NCBI RefSeq assembly: GCF_001571365.1
Contig: NZ_BCTQ01000005.1
Span: 1-64,000 of the forward strand
Length of the DNA: 64,000 nucleotides
Direction: 5' to 3'
From: Achromobacter denitrificans NBRC 15125
GTDB taxonomy: Bacteria; Pseudomonadota; Gammaproteobacteria; Burkholderiales; Burkholderiaceae_B
Shown: positions 26,837 through 35,313 of the stretch, one piece after another
Numbering within the stretch: the first letter of the stretch is position 1
How the letters are laid out: each line of letters opens with the position of its first letter
Program-made: the position numbers and the translations under genes
The notes under the pieces: generated by a model
The model's database searches: none
Told to the model about the DNA's origin: nothing
The model's input: only the letters and a program-made list of their open reading frames with translations

Positions 26837-28042
26837 ATGAAACTGCTTCGCTTTGCCGCAGCCGTATCCGCGGTCGTTCTCGCCTCCTCCGCCCAGGCGG
26901 CCGATCCCATCGTCATCGGCGTCAGCATCGCGCAATCGCCGCCCGGCTCCGTGGTGCAAGGCACCCAGGTGAAGGATGGCGTGGAGATCATCACCAAGAT
27001 GATCAACGACAAGGGCGGCGTGCTGGGCCGCCCGCTGAAGATCGTCTACGAAGACGACCAGGGCATTCCGGAAAAGGGCCGCGCCGCGGCCGAGAAACTC
27101 ATCTCGCGCGACAAGGTCGTCGCCGTGACGGGCGGCCACCAGAGCTCGGTGTGCCTGGCCGAGATCGAGGTGGCGCACCGCTACAAGGTGCCGTACGTCA
27201 ACACCAACTGCTGGTCGGACGACGTGCGCATCAAGGGTTACCCGGAAGTCTTCAACCCGGCAAACTACAACACCCGCGTCTCCAGCGCCATGGCCGACAC
27301 CATCGCCGCGCTGAAGGTCAAGAGCGTGGTGGCCTTCGCCGAGAATACCGACTACGGCATCGGCCAGGCCAAGCTGCTGGGCGACTTCCTCAAGAAGACC
27401 TCGCCGCAGACCCAGTACAAGTACGTGGCGCTGGACCGCGCCGGCAAGGACTTCACGCCCGCGGTGCTGCCGCTGCGCGCCAACCCGCCCGAGCTGGTGG
27501 TCAACATCATGCTGCCGCCGGCCGCGTACATCCTCATGAACCAGCTGTACGAACAGGGCGTGGCGCCCAGCGCCAAGACCTGGTTCTACGACGGCGCCGG
27601 CATCGCCGACTACCCCGACTTCTGGAAGAACGTGAAGGAAGCCGGCAAGTACATGCTGGCCTTCGGCCTGTACCACCCGCAGATGCCCATGCCCCAGCTG
27701 GGCCTGGACGTGGGCGCCGCCTACCAGAAGCAGGCCAACACCGAACCGAATCGCCTGATCTTCCAGGCCGCCGACTCGGTGCTGCTGATCGCCCGCGCCA
27801 TCGAGGAAGCCAAGTCGACCGACAGCGCCGCCATCATCAAGACCCTGCAAGGCATGCAGTTCGAGGGCGTGCGCGGCAAATTCAGCTTCTCGCAGCAGCC
27901 GGGCTACACCTACCAGCAATGGGTCGACATCCCGTACGTCACCTACCAGCTGACCGAAGTGGACCAGCCCTTGAGCAAGACCACGCTGATCCAGGCCTCG
28001 GGCCAACCGCTCCAGATCGATAAGGTCATCAAACCAAAGTGA
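26837..28042 (+). CDS. ABC transporter substrate-binding protein, Liv/amide type
   Basis: A 401-residue periplasmic receptor with a Sec signal (LLRFAAAVSAVVLASSAQA) and the type I LivK/AmiC fold. Visible segments are IVIGVSIAQSPPGSVVQG, INDKGGVLGRPLKIVYEDD and TGGHQSSVCLAEIEV. The family binds branched amino acids, amides or urea, and the amidase just upstream makes an amide or ureide the likeliest ligand. A strong AAAGGAAA precedes the ATG. A hairpin in the 192-base gap after the gene probably leaves this receptor expressed above the permease genes. Confidence 0.88.
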   Translation: MKLLRFAAAVSAVVLASSAQAADPIVIGVSIAQSPPGSVVQGTQVKDGVEIITKMINDKGGVLGRPLKIVYEDDQGIPEKGRAAAEKLISRDKVVAVTGGHQSSVCLAEIEVAHRYKVPYVNTNCWSDDVRIKGYPEVFNPANYNTRVSSAMADTIAALKVKSVVAFAENTDYGIGQAKLLGDFLKKTSPQTQYKYVALDRAGKDFTPAVLPLRANPPELVVNIMLPPAAYILMNQLYEQGVAPSAKTWFYDGAGIADYPDFWKNVKEAGKYMLAFGLYHPQMPMPQLGLDVGAAYQKQANTEPNRLIFQAADSVLLIARAIEEAKSTDSAAIIKTLQGMQFEGVRGKFSFSQQPGYTYQQWVDIPYVTYQLTEVDQPLSKTTLIQASGQPLQIDKVIKPK

Positions 28043-28049
28043 TGGAGCC

Positions 28050-28103
28050 CCCACGCCGCGCAAGCTGCGCTTGCTTGCTGCCCCCCGAGGGGGCGTCTTT
28101 TGT
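28050..28103 (+). repeat. GC-rich dispersed-type repeat with terminator-like hairpin between receptor and permease genes
   Basis: A block rich in CCACGCCGCGCAAGCTGCGC and TTGCTTGCTGCC ends with a stem GCCCCC (28080-28085) / GGGGGC (28089-28094) followed by TCTTTT. The words CCCCACGCCGCG recur nearby at about 28130-28143. I recall similar blocks as common intergenic repeats in Burkholderiales. The hairpin plus T-rich run could act as a partial terminator inside the operon. Confidence 0.55.
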
Positions 28104-28234
28104 CTTGGGGCGGCCTGGCGGCAAAAGGGGCCCCCACGCCGCGTCTCCGGCCTGCTGCCCCACAAGGCCGGACCGCCTCCATTCTTGAACCGCAATGAAC
28201 GCCGGGGCCCGGCCCCGGCGTCAGGGAGCATCGA

Positions 28235-29125
28235 GTGCTGGCACTGGACCTGTTCGTCAACGGCCTGATCATCGGCCTGTTCTACGCGCTGATGGCGGTC
28301 GGCCTGACCATGATCTTCGGCATCCTGAAGGTCGTGAATTTCGCGCACGGCGAGTTCTACATGATCGGGGCCTACACCTACACCCTGGTGTCGCTGGCCC
28401 TGGGCGTGCCGCCCTGGCTGGCGCTGCCCGTGGCCGCGGCCGCCGGCGCGCTGCTGGGCTGGGCCACCGAACGCTGGCTGATGCGCCCGCTGTACGCCGG
28501 CTACGGCTCCTGGGGGCTGATGAAGGACGAGTACGCGGTGGTGGTCACCTTCGGCCTGTCGCTGCTCCTGATCAACCTGGTGGACAAGGTGGTGGGCCCC
28601 TACCCCATGCGCGGCCCAGCCCTGTCCGACGTGACGCGCATGGCGGTCGGCCCTTTCATGATGAGCGGCCAGAAGCTGATCACGGCGGGCCTGTCCATCG
28701 TGCTGCTGGTCGGGCTGGCGCTATTCATCAAACGCTCGCTCTGGGGCCGCCAGGTGCAGGCGGTGGCGCAGAACCGGCTGGGCGCCTCCATCGCCGGCAT
28801 CGACACCGCGCGCGCCAGCAGCATTATCTTCATGGCCTCGGGCGTGCTCGCGGCGCTGGCCGGCGCGTTGCTGGCGCCGGTCATCAATCCCGCGCCGGAC
28901 GTGGGCGCGTTCCCGGCCATCAAGTCCTATGTGATCGTCGTGATCGGCGGCATGGGATCGATACCCGGCAGCATCCTGGCGGCGCTGGCGCTGGGCGTGC
29001 TCGAAAGTTTCGGCGCGGTGTACCTGTCCTATGACTACCGCGACACCTTCGGGCTGGCCCTGCTGATCCTGATCCTGCTGTTCCGGCCCAAGGGCCTGTT
29101 CGGCGAACGCGCGCGGGAGGTCTGA
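28235..29125 (+). CDS. ABC transporter permease, LivH type
   Basis: A 296-residue inner-membrane permease with about eight spans. LFVNGLIIGLFYALMAVGLTM at the start and ILKVVNFAHGEFYM (residues ~30-43) are LivH signatures. EAA-like contact and family segments follow in AVAQNRLGASIAGIDTARAS and VIVVIGGMGSIPGSILAALALG. It starts with GTG behind CAGGGAG. The LivM gene follows after 2 bases. Together with the receptor it forms a branched-chain-type importer, here probably for an amide or ureide. It carries a short insertion (GSWGLMKDEYAV) between early spans. Confidence 0.88.
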   Translation: MLALDLFVNGLIIGLFYALMAVGLTMIFGILKVVNFAHGEFYMIGAYTYTLVSLALGVPPWLALPVAAAAGALLGWATERWLMRPLYAGYGSWGLMKDEYAVVVTFGLSLLLINLVDKVVGPYPMRGPALSDVTRMAVGPFMMSGQKLITAGLSIVLLVGLALFIKRSLWGRQVQAVAQNRLGASIAGIDTARASSIIFMASGVLAALAGALLAPVINPAPDVGAFPAIKSYVIVVIGGMGSIPGSILAALALGVLESFGAVYLSYDYRDTFGLALLILILLFRPKGLFGERAREV

Positions 29126-29127
29126 AC

Positions 29128-30096
29128 ATGGATCCGCTCACCCACCCCAACCTGCTGCGCAACAAGCTGCGCCAGGAGATGCGCCTGTCGCTGGCGTTCC
29201 TGGCCGTGCTGGCGTTGCTGCCGCTGGGCATTTCGTCGCCGTATTGGCTGGGCGTGCTGATCGTCAGCATGTATTTCGCGATGCTGGCCACCGGCTGGAA
29301 CCTGCTGGCGGGCTACACGGGCCAGTTTTCGCTGGCGCCGGCGGCCTTCGCCATGCTGGGCGGCTACACCACCGGCCTGCTGGCCTTCCACTGGGGCGTG
29401 CCGCTGTGGCTGGGGCTGCCGTTGTCGGCGGTGGTGCCGGGGCTGATCGGCCTGGTGCTGGGCCGCATCGTGCTGCGGCTGTCGGGCCCCTACCTGGCGC
29501 TGACCACGCTGTCCTTCGCCGAGATCGCGCGCCTGATCATCTACAACTCCATCGACTTCACCCGCGGCGACCAGGGCCTGCACGTGCCGGCCCTGCTGGA
29601 CAGCCGCGTCGGCAACTACTACCTGTTCCTGGGCGTGCTGGCGGCGGTGACGCTGCTGGTCTTCCTGCTGCTGCGGGCCCGGCCGGGCCGCTTCCTGCAG
29701 GCGATCCGCGACGACGAGATCGGCGCGGCCAGCCGGGGCATCGACGTGGTGCGCTACAAGACCCTGGCCTTCCTGGCGAGCTGCGCCATCTGCGGATTCG
29801 CCGGCGGGCTGTATGGCACGTTCGCGCAGCTGGTCAGCCCGGAGCTGGGCATCGTGGCGCAGACCGGCATGGTGATCGCCATGGTCGTGATCGGCGGCAT
29901 GGGCACGCTGGTCGGCCCGCTGCTGGGCGCCGTGCTGGTGTACGTGGCCTCCGAGATGCTGCGCGACGTCGGCAACATCCAGATGATCGTGTTCGCGCTG
30001 CTGGTCATCGTATTCGCGCGCTTTTTCCGCGAGGGGCTGTGGGGCCTGGCGCGCCGCGCCGCGCTGCGCCGTTCCGGCAACGCCAGGGGGGCCTGA
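29128..30096 (+). CDS. ABC transporter permease, LivM type
   Basis: A 322-residue inner-membrane permease. ATGWNLLAGYTGQFSLAPAAF (residues ~50-70) is the LivM hallmark, followed by GPYLALTTLSFAEIARLI and the cytoplasmic coupling region AIRDDEIGAASRGIDVVRYK. VIGGMGTLVGPLLGAVLVY closes the conserved part. It follows LivH by 2 bases and its stop overlaps the LivG start (TGATG), so the two are coupled. Heterodimer partner of the LivH-type protein. Confidence 0.88.
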   Translation: MDPLTHPNLLRNKLRQEMRLSLAFLAVLALLPLGISSPYWLGVLIVSMYFAMLATGWNLLAGYTGQFSLAPAAFAMLGGYTTGLLAFHWGVPLWLGLPLSAVVPGLIGLVLGRIVLRLSGPYLALTTLSFAEIARLIIYNSIDFTRGDQGLHVPALLDSRVGNYYLFLGVLAAVTLLVFLLLRARPGRFLQAIRDDEIGAASRGIDVVRYKTLAFLASCAICGFAGGLYGTFAQLVSPELGIVAQTGMVIAMVVIGGMGTLVGPLLGAVLVYVASEMLRDVGNIQMIVFALLVIVFARFFREGLWGLARRAALRRSGNARGA

Positions 30097-30833
30097 TGGC
30101 ACTGCTGCAGATATCGGGAATACAGAAGCGCTTCGGCGGCCTGCTCGCGGTGAACGGCGCGGGCATGGACGTGGCCGACGGCGAACTGCTGGGGCTGATC
30201 GGCCCCAACGGTTCGGGCAAGACCACCCTGCTCAACGTCCTGTCGGGCCACCTGGCGGCGGACGCGGGCGAGGTGCGGCTGGACGGCCGCAGCATCATGG
30301 GCCTGAACCCCACGCAGCTGACGCGGCTGGGCGTGCTGCGGATGTTCCAGATGACCCGCGTGTTCAACCGCGTGAGCGCCTACGACAACCTGGTCGTGTG
30401 CGGGCTGGCGATGGGGCTGGACGAGGCCGGCGCGAGCCGCCGCGCGCTGGAACTGCTGGAGGAGCTCAAGCTGGGCCACGTCATGCACCTGGACGCGGGG
30501 CAGCTATCGGGCGGGCAGAAGAAGCTGCTGGAATTCGGCGCCTGCTTCATGGTGCCGCCGCGCGTGGCGCTGCTGGACGAACCCTTCGCCGCGGTGCACC
30601 CCGTCATGAAGGAAACCATGTCGGAGTTCATCCGCCGCCGCAACCAGGGCGGCCAGACGTTCATCCTGGTCAGTCACGATATGCCGGTGGTCGTGGACTT
30701 GTGTCCGCGCTCGGTCTGCATGAACGCCGGCCGGGTGCTGGCCGATGGCCCCACCCAGCAGGTGCTGCGCGAGCCGGCGGTGATCGAGGCCTATCTGGGC
30801 GAGCAGGGACAAGAGGAGCAGAACCATGCCTGA
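30096..30833 (+). CDS. ABC transporter ATP-binding protein, LivG type
   Basis: A 245-residue ATPase. Walker A is GPNGSGKTT (residues ~36-44), the signature is LSGGQKKLLEFG, and Walker B with the catalytic Glu is VALLDEPFAAVHP. The switch His lies in LVSHDM. The usual LivG Walker B extension LDEPxAGLNP reads AAVHP here, a mild deviation. It overlaps LivM by one base at the start and LivF by 8 bases at the end. It powers the importer together with the LivF-type subunit. Confidence 0.88.
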   Translation: MALLQISGIQKRFGGLLAVNGAGMDVADGELLGLIGPNGSGKTTLLNVLSGHLAADAGEVRLDGRSIMGLNPTQLTRLGVLRMFQMTRVFNRVSAYDNLVVCGLAMGLDEAGASRRALELLEELKLGHVMHLDAGQLSGGQKKLLEFGACFMVPPRVALLDEPFAAVHPVMKETMSEFIRRRNQGGQTFILVSHDMPVVVDLCPRSVCMNAGRVLADGPTQQVLREPAVIEAYLGEQGQEEQNHA

Positions 30834-31560
30834 CACCCTCCTGGCCATGGAGAGCGTGACCGCCGGCTACCTGGGCGACATCGACGTGCTGCGCAATGTG
30901 TCGCTGACGGTGGAGGCGGGCCGCGTCAGCGGCCTGATCGGCCTGAACGGCGCGGGCAAGTCGACGCTCATGAAGGCGATCTGCGGGTTCCTGCCGCCGA
31001 AGTCCGGCCGCGTGACGCGGGCCGGGCGCGACATTTCCGGGCAGGCGCCGCATCGCATGATCGACGACGGCCTTTGGTACATCCCGCAGGAATCCAGCCT
31101 GTTCCCCTACCTGACGGTGGAGGAAAACCTGCGCCTGCCGCTGGAAGGCCGGCGCAAGCGCTACGGCGAGGTGCTGGAATCGCGCTTCGCCGACACGCTG
31201 GAGCGGTTCCCGGTGCTGAAGGAGAAGCTGAAGGACCAGGCCGGCAATCTGTCGGGCGGCCAGCAGAAGTCGCTGGAGTTCGCCAAGGCCTATATGGTCC
31301 AGCCCCAGGTCTGCCTGATCGACGAGCCCAGCATCGGGCTGGCGCCGCGCGTGGCGGCCGAGGTGTTCCAATGGATCCGCGCGTTCGCCGAGACGGGCAT
31401 GGGGATCCTTCTGGTGGACCACAACGTGCGCCGGGTCGTGGCCATGTCCCACCACATCTACGTGCTGAGCCTGGGCGAGATCACCGCTTCCGGCTCGCCC
31501 GAGGATTTTGCCGGCGACCTGCACGAACAGGTGCGCGAATGGCTGGGGATCAATTTCTGA
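30826..31560 (+). CDS. ABC transporter ATP-binding protein, LivF type
   Basis: A 244-residue ATPase: VTAGYLGDIDVLRNVSL at the start, Walker A GLNGAGKSTLMKAI, signature NLSGGQQKSLEFAKA, Walker B VCLIDEPSIGLAPRV and switch His in VDHNVR. The GLAP motif after Walker B is the LivF hallmark. Overlaps LivG by 8 bases and shares its last base with the start of the ureidoglycolate lyase-like gene (TGATG), so that enzyme is part of the same transcript. Confidence 0.88.
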   Translation: MPDTLLAMESVTAGYLGDIDVLRNVSLTVEAGRVSGLIGLNGAGKSTLMKAICGFLPPKSGRVTRAGRDISGQAPHRMIDDGLWYIPQESSLFPYLTVEENLRLPLEGRRKRYGEVLESRFADTLERFPVLKEKLKDQAGNLSGGQQKSLEFAKAYMVQPQVCLIDEPSIGLAPRVAAEVFQWIRAFAETGMGILLVDHNVRRVVAMSHHIYVLSLGEITASGSPEDFAGDLHEQVREWLGINF

Positions 31561-32057
31561 TGGATACGCGGACTCTGATGGCGCAGCCTTTGACGGCCGA
31601 GGCGTTCGCGCCCTACGGCGAGGTGGTCAGCAGCGCCGGCCGCAGCGGCCGCGAAATCAACGCGGGCACCTCGCTGCGGGTGGAGTTGCGGGAGCCCGAC
31701 CTCCTTGCTGCGGGCGGACGGCCTTCGCTGTCGGTGTTCCGGGCGCAGGGAATCGCACTGCCGTTCGCGGCGCAGGTGGTGGAGCGGCACCGGCTGGGCA
31801 GCCAGACGTTCCTGCCGCTGGCGGCGACGCCTTATGTGGTGCTGGTGGCGCTGGGCGCGGACGCGCCGGATCCGGCGACGCTGCGCGCTTTCCTGGCGGG
31901 TCCGGGGGTGGGGGTTACGCTGTGGCGGGACGTTTGGCACCACCCGCTCCTGGCGCTGGCGGACGGCGAGTTCGCGGTGCTTGAACGGGCCGGCCCCAGC
32001 GTGGATTGCGAGCTGGTGCCGTTGCCGGATGCGCCCTGGATGCTGCGGGCGGACTGA
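31560..32057 (+). CDS. Ureidoglycolate lyase-like protein
   Basis: A 165-residue protein matching the ureidoglycolate lyase (AllA) family: QPLTAEAFAPYGEVV at the start, then VFRAQGIALPFAAQVVERHRLGSQTFLPLA and GVTLWRDVWHHPLLAL. AllA splits ureidoglycolate into glyoxylate and urea. Translational coupling to LivF places it in the amide-uptake operon, which strengthens a ureide or urea-derivative theme, although no allantoinase or allantoicase is present. Many AllA-like proteins are distant and could act on a different cupin substrate. An alternative ATG lies 18 bases downstream. Confidence 0.75.
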   Translation: MDTRTLMAQPLTAEAFAPYGEVVSSAGRSGREINAGTSLRVELREPDLLAAGGRPSLSVFRAQGIALPFAAQVVERHRLGSQTFLPLAATPYVVLVALGADAPDPATLRAFLAGPGVGVTLWRDVWHHPLLALADGEFAVLERAGPSVDCELVPLPDAPWMLRAD

Positions 32058-32083
32058 CCCGCCGGTTTCGCCCGCGGCCGGGC

Positions 32084-32716
32084 TCAGGCGGAGGCTTTGC
32101 GCCAGACGCTGGCGAGCCAGGGCTGCTGTTCCAGGGGCAGGCCTTGCGGGCGGAAGTAGTGTTCGAGTTCTTCGAAACCGGCGGCCGCCATCAGGCTGCG
32201 CCAGCCTTCCAGGTCATGGTAGGCGCCGTAGCGGCCGCGATTCCAGCCTTCCTGGTTGCCGCCGCGCGGATTGGAGCTGAACAGCACGCCGCGTGGTTTG
32301 AGGGCGGCGCGCAGTTCGCGCAATACCCGGGGCAGTTCCTGGCCGGGCACGTGGAACAGGACGGCGTTGGCAAAGATGCCGTCGAAGCGGTCGTCGGGCA
32401 GCGCGAGGTGCAGGAAGTCCTGGTGCCAGACTTCGCAACCGCTGGCCTCGCGGGCCATATCGACGAAGCTCGGAGTGCCGTCGAGGCCGACGGCGCGATG
32501 GCCGAGGGCGGTGAACGTCTTGAGGTCTCGGCCGGGGCCGCAGCCCAGGTCCAGGATGTCGTACGGAGGTTCGCCTTCGATGTGGCGCAGCAGCGCGGCG
32601 ATGTTCTGGCTGACATCGTGGTCGCGGGTGCCGGCTTCGAACGAATCGGCGTTGTCTTCGTAGTGCGCGAGCGTCAGGGCGGTGATGTTCGCCAGGTCTT
32701 CGGGGGTCAGGTGCAT
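32084..32716 (-). CDS. Class I SAM-dependent methyltransferase
   Basis: A 210-residue methyltransferase. Motif I is DILDLGCGPGRDLKTF (residues ~53-68), motif II VGLDGTPSFVDMARE, and later motifs are DDRFDGIFANAVLFHVP and LRAALKPRGVLFSSNPRG. The ATG at 32716 (HLTPEDLANITALTLAHYED) is the family-like start. The in-frame extension to 32863 runs into repetitive intergenic DNA. The methyl acceptor is unknown. It converges with the ureidoglycolate lyase-like gene and stands alone. Confidence 0.82.
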   Translation of the reverse strand: MHLTPEDLANITALTLAHYEDNADSFEAGTRDHDVSQNIAALLRHIEGEPPYDILDLGCGPGRDLKTFTALGHRAVGLDGTPSFVDMAREASGCEVWHQDFLHLALPDDRFDGIFANAVLFHVPGQELPRVLRELRAALKPRGVLFSSNPRGGNQEGWNRGRYGAYHDLEGWRSLMAAAGFEELEHYFRPQGLPLEQQPWLASVWRKASA

Positions 32717-32775
32717 ATCGGGGATTGTGCACCAACTGGAGGAGTTCCAGGAGGCTGGAGGCAGTGCTATTGACG

Positions 32776-32937
32776 CCGGTCGCGGCGGGGGCCTGGGGCG
32801 CGCGGGGCCACGATTGCGGTCCGGAGCCTTCGCTCCGGACTGCCCCCTTGTCATCTTCGTCACCGCCTGCGGCGGTTCCTTCAGATTCCCTCGGGCTTAT
32901 CGACGCCCCGCGCGCCCCAGGCCCCCGCCACGACCGG
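32776..32937. repeat. 162-bp element with 33-bp inverted arms and nested hairpins
   Basis: Left arm 32776-32808 and right arm 32905-32937 are complementary at 32 of 33 positions (core GGCGGGGGCCTGGGGCGCG). The interior contains smaller perfect stems: GTCCGGAGC/GCTCCGGAC near 32819-32840 and ACCGCC/GGCGGT near 32862-32876. There is no transposase, and no target-site duplication was established. It resembles a dispersed intergenic repeat or MITE-like element. Confidence 0.7.
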
Positions 32938-33189
32938 CTGCATTGGTATTGCTTGTCACGTCGCTGGGACGGGTGGGGTTCTTGAGGTTCTTGCCGGAAG
33001 CTGGGTACCTCGGAAGCGTTTGCGGGGTCGCCCCAAGGCGGCCGCGCGGGCGGCCTTTTGGGGCATTTGGGTGTGCTGGCGGGAAGGTGGTGGCCGTGGT
33101 GTGAGGCCGCGCTGGGAGCGGTTGTGTACGGCAATACTGGGCGCGGTGACGCAAGCGCTATCGGGACGCGGCGGCGTGAAGCTCATGCA

Positions 33190-33234
33190 AAAAGGGTGCA
33201 GGCACCGGAGATTTTCCGGTGCCTGCACCCTTTT
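33190..33234 (-). terminator. Strong terminator of pckG (20-bp perfect stem)
   Basis: 33190-33209 and 33215-33234 are exactly complementary (core GGGTGCAGGCACCGGA) around the 5-base loop GATTT. On the minus strand the stem ends in a T-run (TTTTTGC), as expected for termination about 80 bases after the pckG stop. The plus strand also ends TTTTC, so it may work in both directions. Confidence 0.85.
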
Positions 33235-33312
33235 CATTGCGGAGCCGCCGGCGCCGGATGCCGCGGCGGAAGGCGCACGCGCGCCCTCCGGGGTCCGGCG
33301 CCGTGGGCGGCT

Positions 33313-35169
33313 TCAGGCGGCGATGCGGCCTTCGATGCTGGCCTTGACGGCGGGCAGGTCCTTGGGCAGGCCCTGCTCCAGCTGGGTGAAGAGCTCGTCG
33401 TGCAGGGCGAGTTCCGCGCGCCAGGCGTCCGCGTCCACGGACATGACCTGTTCGAACTTGTCCGGGCTGAACTCCAGGCCGGTCCAGTCGATGTCCTGGT
33501 AGCTGGGCGAAATGCCGAACACCTGGTCCACGCCCTTGGACTGGCCGTCGATGCGGCCGAGCATCCAGCGCAGCACGCGCATGTTGTCGCCGAAGCCGGG
33601 CCAGACGAACTTGCCGTCGGGGCCCTTGCGGAACCAGTTGACGCAGTAGATGCGCGGCAGCGTGGCGCCGGCGGCTTCCAGTTGCTTGCCCAGCTTCAGC
33701 CAGTGGCCGAAGTAGTCGCTCATGTTGTAGCCGCAGAACGGCAGCATGGCAAAGGGGTCGCGGCGCACCACGCCCTGCTGGCCGGCGGCCGCGGCGGTGG
33801 TTTCCGAGCCCATGGTGGCGGCCATGTAGACGCCTTCGACCCAGTTGCGGGCTTCGGTGACCAGCGGCACGGTGGTGGAACGGCGGCCGCCGAAGATGAA
33901 GGCGTCGATGACCACGCCCTGCGGATTTTCCCATTCGGGGTCGATCGAGGGGCATTGCGCGGCCGGCGCGGTGAAGCGCGCGTTGGGGTGCGCGGCCTTG
34001 CGGCCGGTTTCGCGCGCGATGGCCGGGGTCCAGTCCTGGCCTTGCCAGTCGACCAGGTGCGCGGGCGGCGTGTCGGTCATGCCTTCCCACCAGACGTCGC
34101 CGTCATCGGTGAGCGCCACGTTGGTGAAGATGACGTTGGCCTTGAGCGTGGCCATGGCGTTGAAGTTGGTCTGCTCGCTGGTGCCCGGCGCCACGCCGAA
34201 ATAGCCGGCTTCCGGGTTGATGGCGTGCAGGCGGCCGTCGGGGCCGGGCTTGATCCAGGCGATGTCGTCGCCGATGGTGGTGACCTTCCAGCCGTCCATG
34301 CCCTGGGGCGGGATCAGCATGGCGAAGTTGGTCTTGCCGCAGGCCGACGGGAAGGCGGCCGCGACGTGGTACTTGCGGCCCTTGGGCGAGGTGACGCCCA
34401 GGATCAGCATGTGTTCGGCCAGCCAGCCCTGGTCGCGCCCCATGGTGGAGGCGATGCGCAGCGCGAAGCATTTCTTGCCCAGCAGCGCGTTGCCGCCGTA
34501 GCCCGAGCCGTAGCTCCAGATTTCGCGGCTCTTGGGGAAATGGACGATGTACTTGGTGGGGTTGCACGGCCAGGAGACGTCGGCTTCGCCGGCGGCCAGG
34601 GGCTTGCCCACGGAATGCACGCAGGGCACGAAGTCGCCGTCGGCGCCGAGCACGTCGTAGACCTGCTTGCCCATGCGCGTCATGATGCGCATGTTCACGG
34701 CCACGTAGGGGCTGTCGGAGAGTTCCACGCCGATGTGGGCGATGTCCGAGCCCAGCGGGCCCATCGAGAACGGCACCACGTACAGCGTGCGGCCGCGCAT
34801 GGCGCCGTCGAACAGGCCGTTGAGCGTGTCGCGCATCTCGGCGGGATCCGCCCAGTTGTTGGTCGGGCCGGCATCCTCGGGACGGTCGGAACAGATGAAG
34901 GTACGGTCTTCCACGCGGGCGACGTCGGAGGGATCCGACCAGGCCAGGTAGGAATTAGGCCGCTTGGCGGGGTTCAGCCTGCGCAAGGTGCCCGACTGGA
35001 CCATCTGCTCGCAGAGGCGGTCGTATTCTTCCTGGGAACCATCACACCAGACGACGTTGTCGGGCTTGGCCAGGGCGACGAAGCTCGCCACCCAGTCGAT
35101 CAGGCCGCGGTGCTTGACGTAGGCAGGCACGTTCAAGGCTGCCAATCCCCCATCCAAAGGCTTATTCAT
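33313..35169 (-). CDS. pckG: Phosphoenolpyruvate carboxykinase (GTP)
   Basis: A 618-residue GTP-dependent PEP carboxykinase converting oxaloacetate to PEP in gluconeogenesis. Visible motifs are the kinase-1a P-loop [15 protein letters not shown] (near residue 280, including the hyper-reactive Cys), [26 protein letters not shown] for metal and GTP binding, and [14 protein letters not shown]. Length is standard for the bacterial enzyme. The ATG at 35169 has GGAG about 9 bases upstream, whereas the in-frame extension to 35235 lies in a hairpin leader. Monocistronic, closed by the terminator at 33190-33234. Confidence 0.95.
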   Translation of the reverse strand: MNKPLDGGLAALNVPAYVKHRGLIDWVASFVALAKPDNVVWCDGSQEEYDRLCEQMVQSGTLRRLNPAKRPNSYLAWSDPSDVARVEDRTFICSDRPEDAGPTNNWADPAEMRDTLNGLFDGAMRGRTLYVVPFSMGPLGSDIAHIGVELSDSPYVAVNMRIMTRMGKQVYDVLGADGDFVPCVHSVGKPLAAGEADVSWPCNPTKYIVHFPKSREIWSYGSGYGGNALLGKKCFALRIASTMGRDQGWLAEHMLILGVTSPKGRKYHVAAAFPSACGKTNFAMLIPPQGMDGWKVTTIGDDIAWIKPGPDGRLHAINPEAGYFGVAPGTSEQTNFNAMATLKANVIFTNVALTDDGDVWWEGMTDTPPAHLVDWQGQDWTPAIARETGRKAAHPNARFTAPAAQCPSIDPEWENPQGVVIDAFIFGGRRSTTVPLVTEARNWVEGVYMAATMGSETTAAAAGQQGVVRRDPFAMLPFCGYNMSDYFGHWLKLGKQLEAAGATLPRIYCVNWFRKGPDGKFVWPGFGDNMRVLRWMLGRIDGQSKGVDQVFGISPSYQDIDWTGLEFSPDKFEQVMSVDADAWRAELALHDELFTQLEQGLPKDLPAVKASIEGRIAA

Positions 35170-35204
35170 CGGGGTTATCTCCATACTGATAAGGCTAATG
35201 GTGA

Positions 35205-35231
35205 TACGGCCCCATTTGGAGTGGGGCCGTA
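35205..35231 (-). promoter_or_regulatory. Hairpin in the pckG leader region
   Basis: TACGGCCCCA (35205-35214) pairs perfectly with TGGGGCCGTA (35222-35231) around a 7-base loop, about 36 bases before the pckG start. There is no T-run, so it is a leader structure or operator rather than a terminator. Confidence 0.45.
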
Positions 35232-35313
35232 GCAATTTGCGCCATCATACTTGCAGCCGCCGGTTGCCCGTCAACCCATCCTCATGGACGACATTGTCAC
35301 CGGTTGAGTCCGC

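Larger units (their letters stand above)
32717..33312. other. 596-base gap with repeats and a terminator, no supported gene
   Basis: The only long gap in the window. It holds the long-armed inverted repeat at 32776-32937, a G/C-rich hairpin at 33031-33063 and the perfect stem-loop at 33190-33234. The hairpin has core GGCCGC/GCGGCC followed by TTTT, with outer CCCCAA/TTGGGG pairing. Frames open through it are Arg/Pro/Gly-rich artefacts without start signals or recognisable domains. The promoter of the methyltransferase gene must lie near 32717-32775. Confidence 0.6.

Noticed and set aside
32682..33104. Open frames in the gap after the methyltransferase gene
   Set aside because: They read through the long inverted repeat, are Arg/Pro/Gly-rich on both strands, and lack start signals or recognisable domains.
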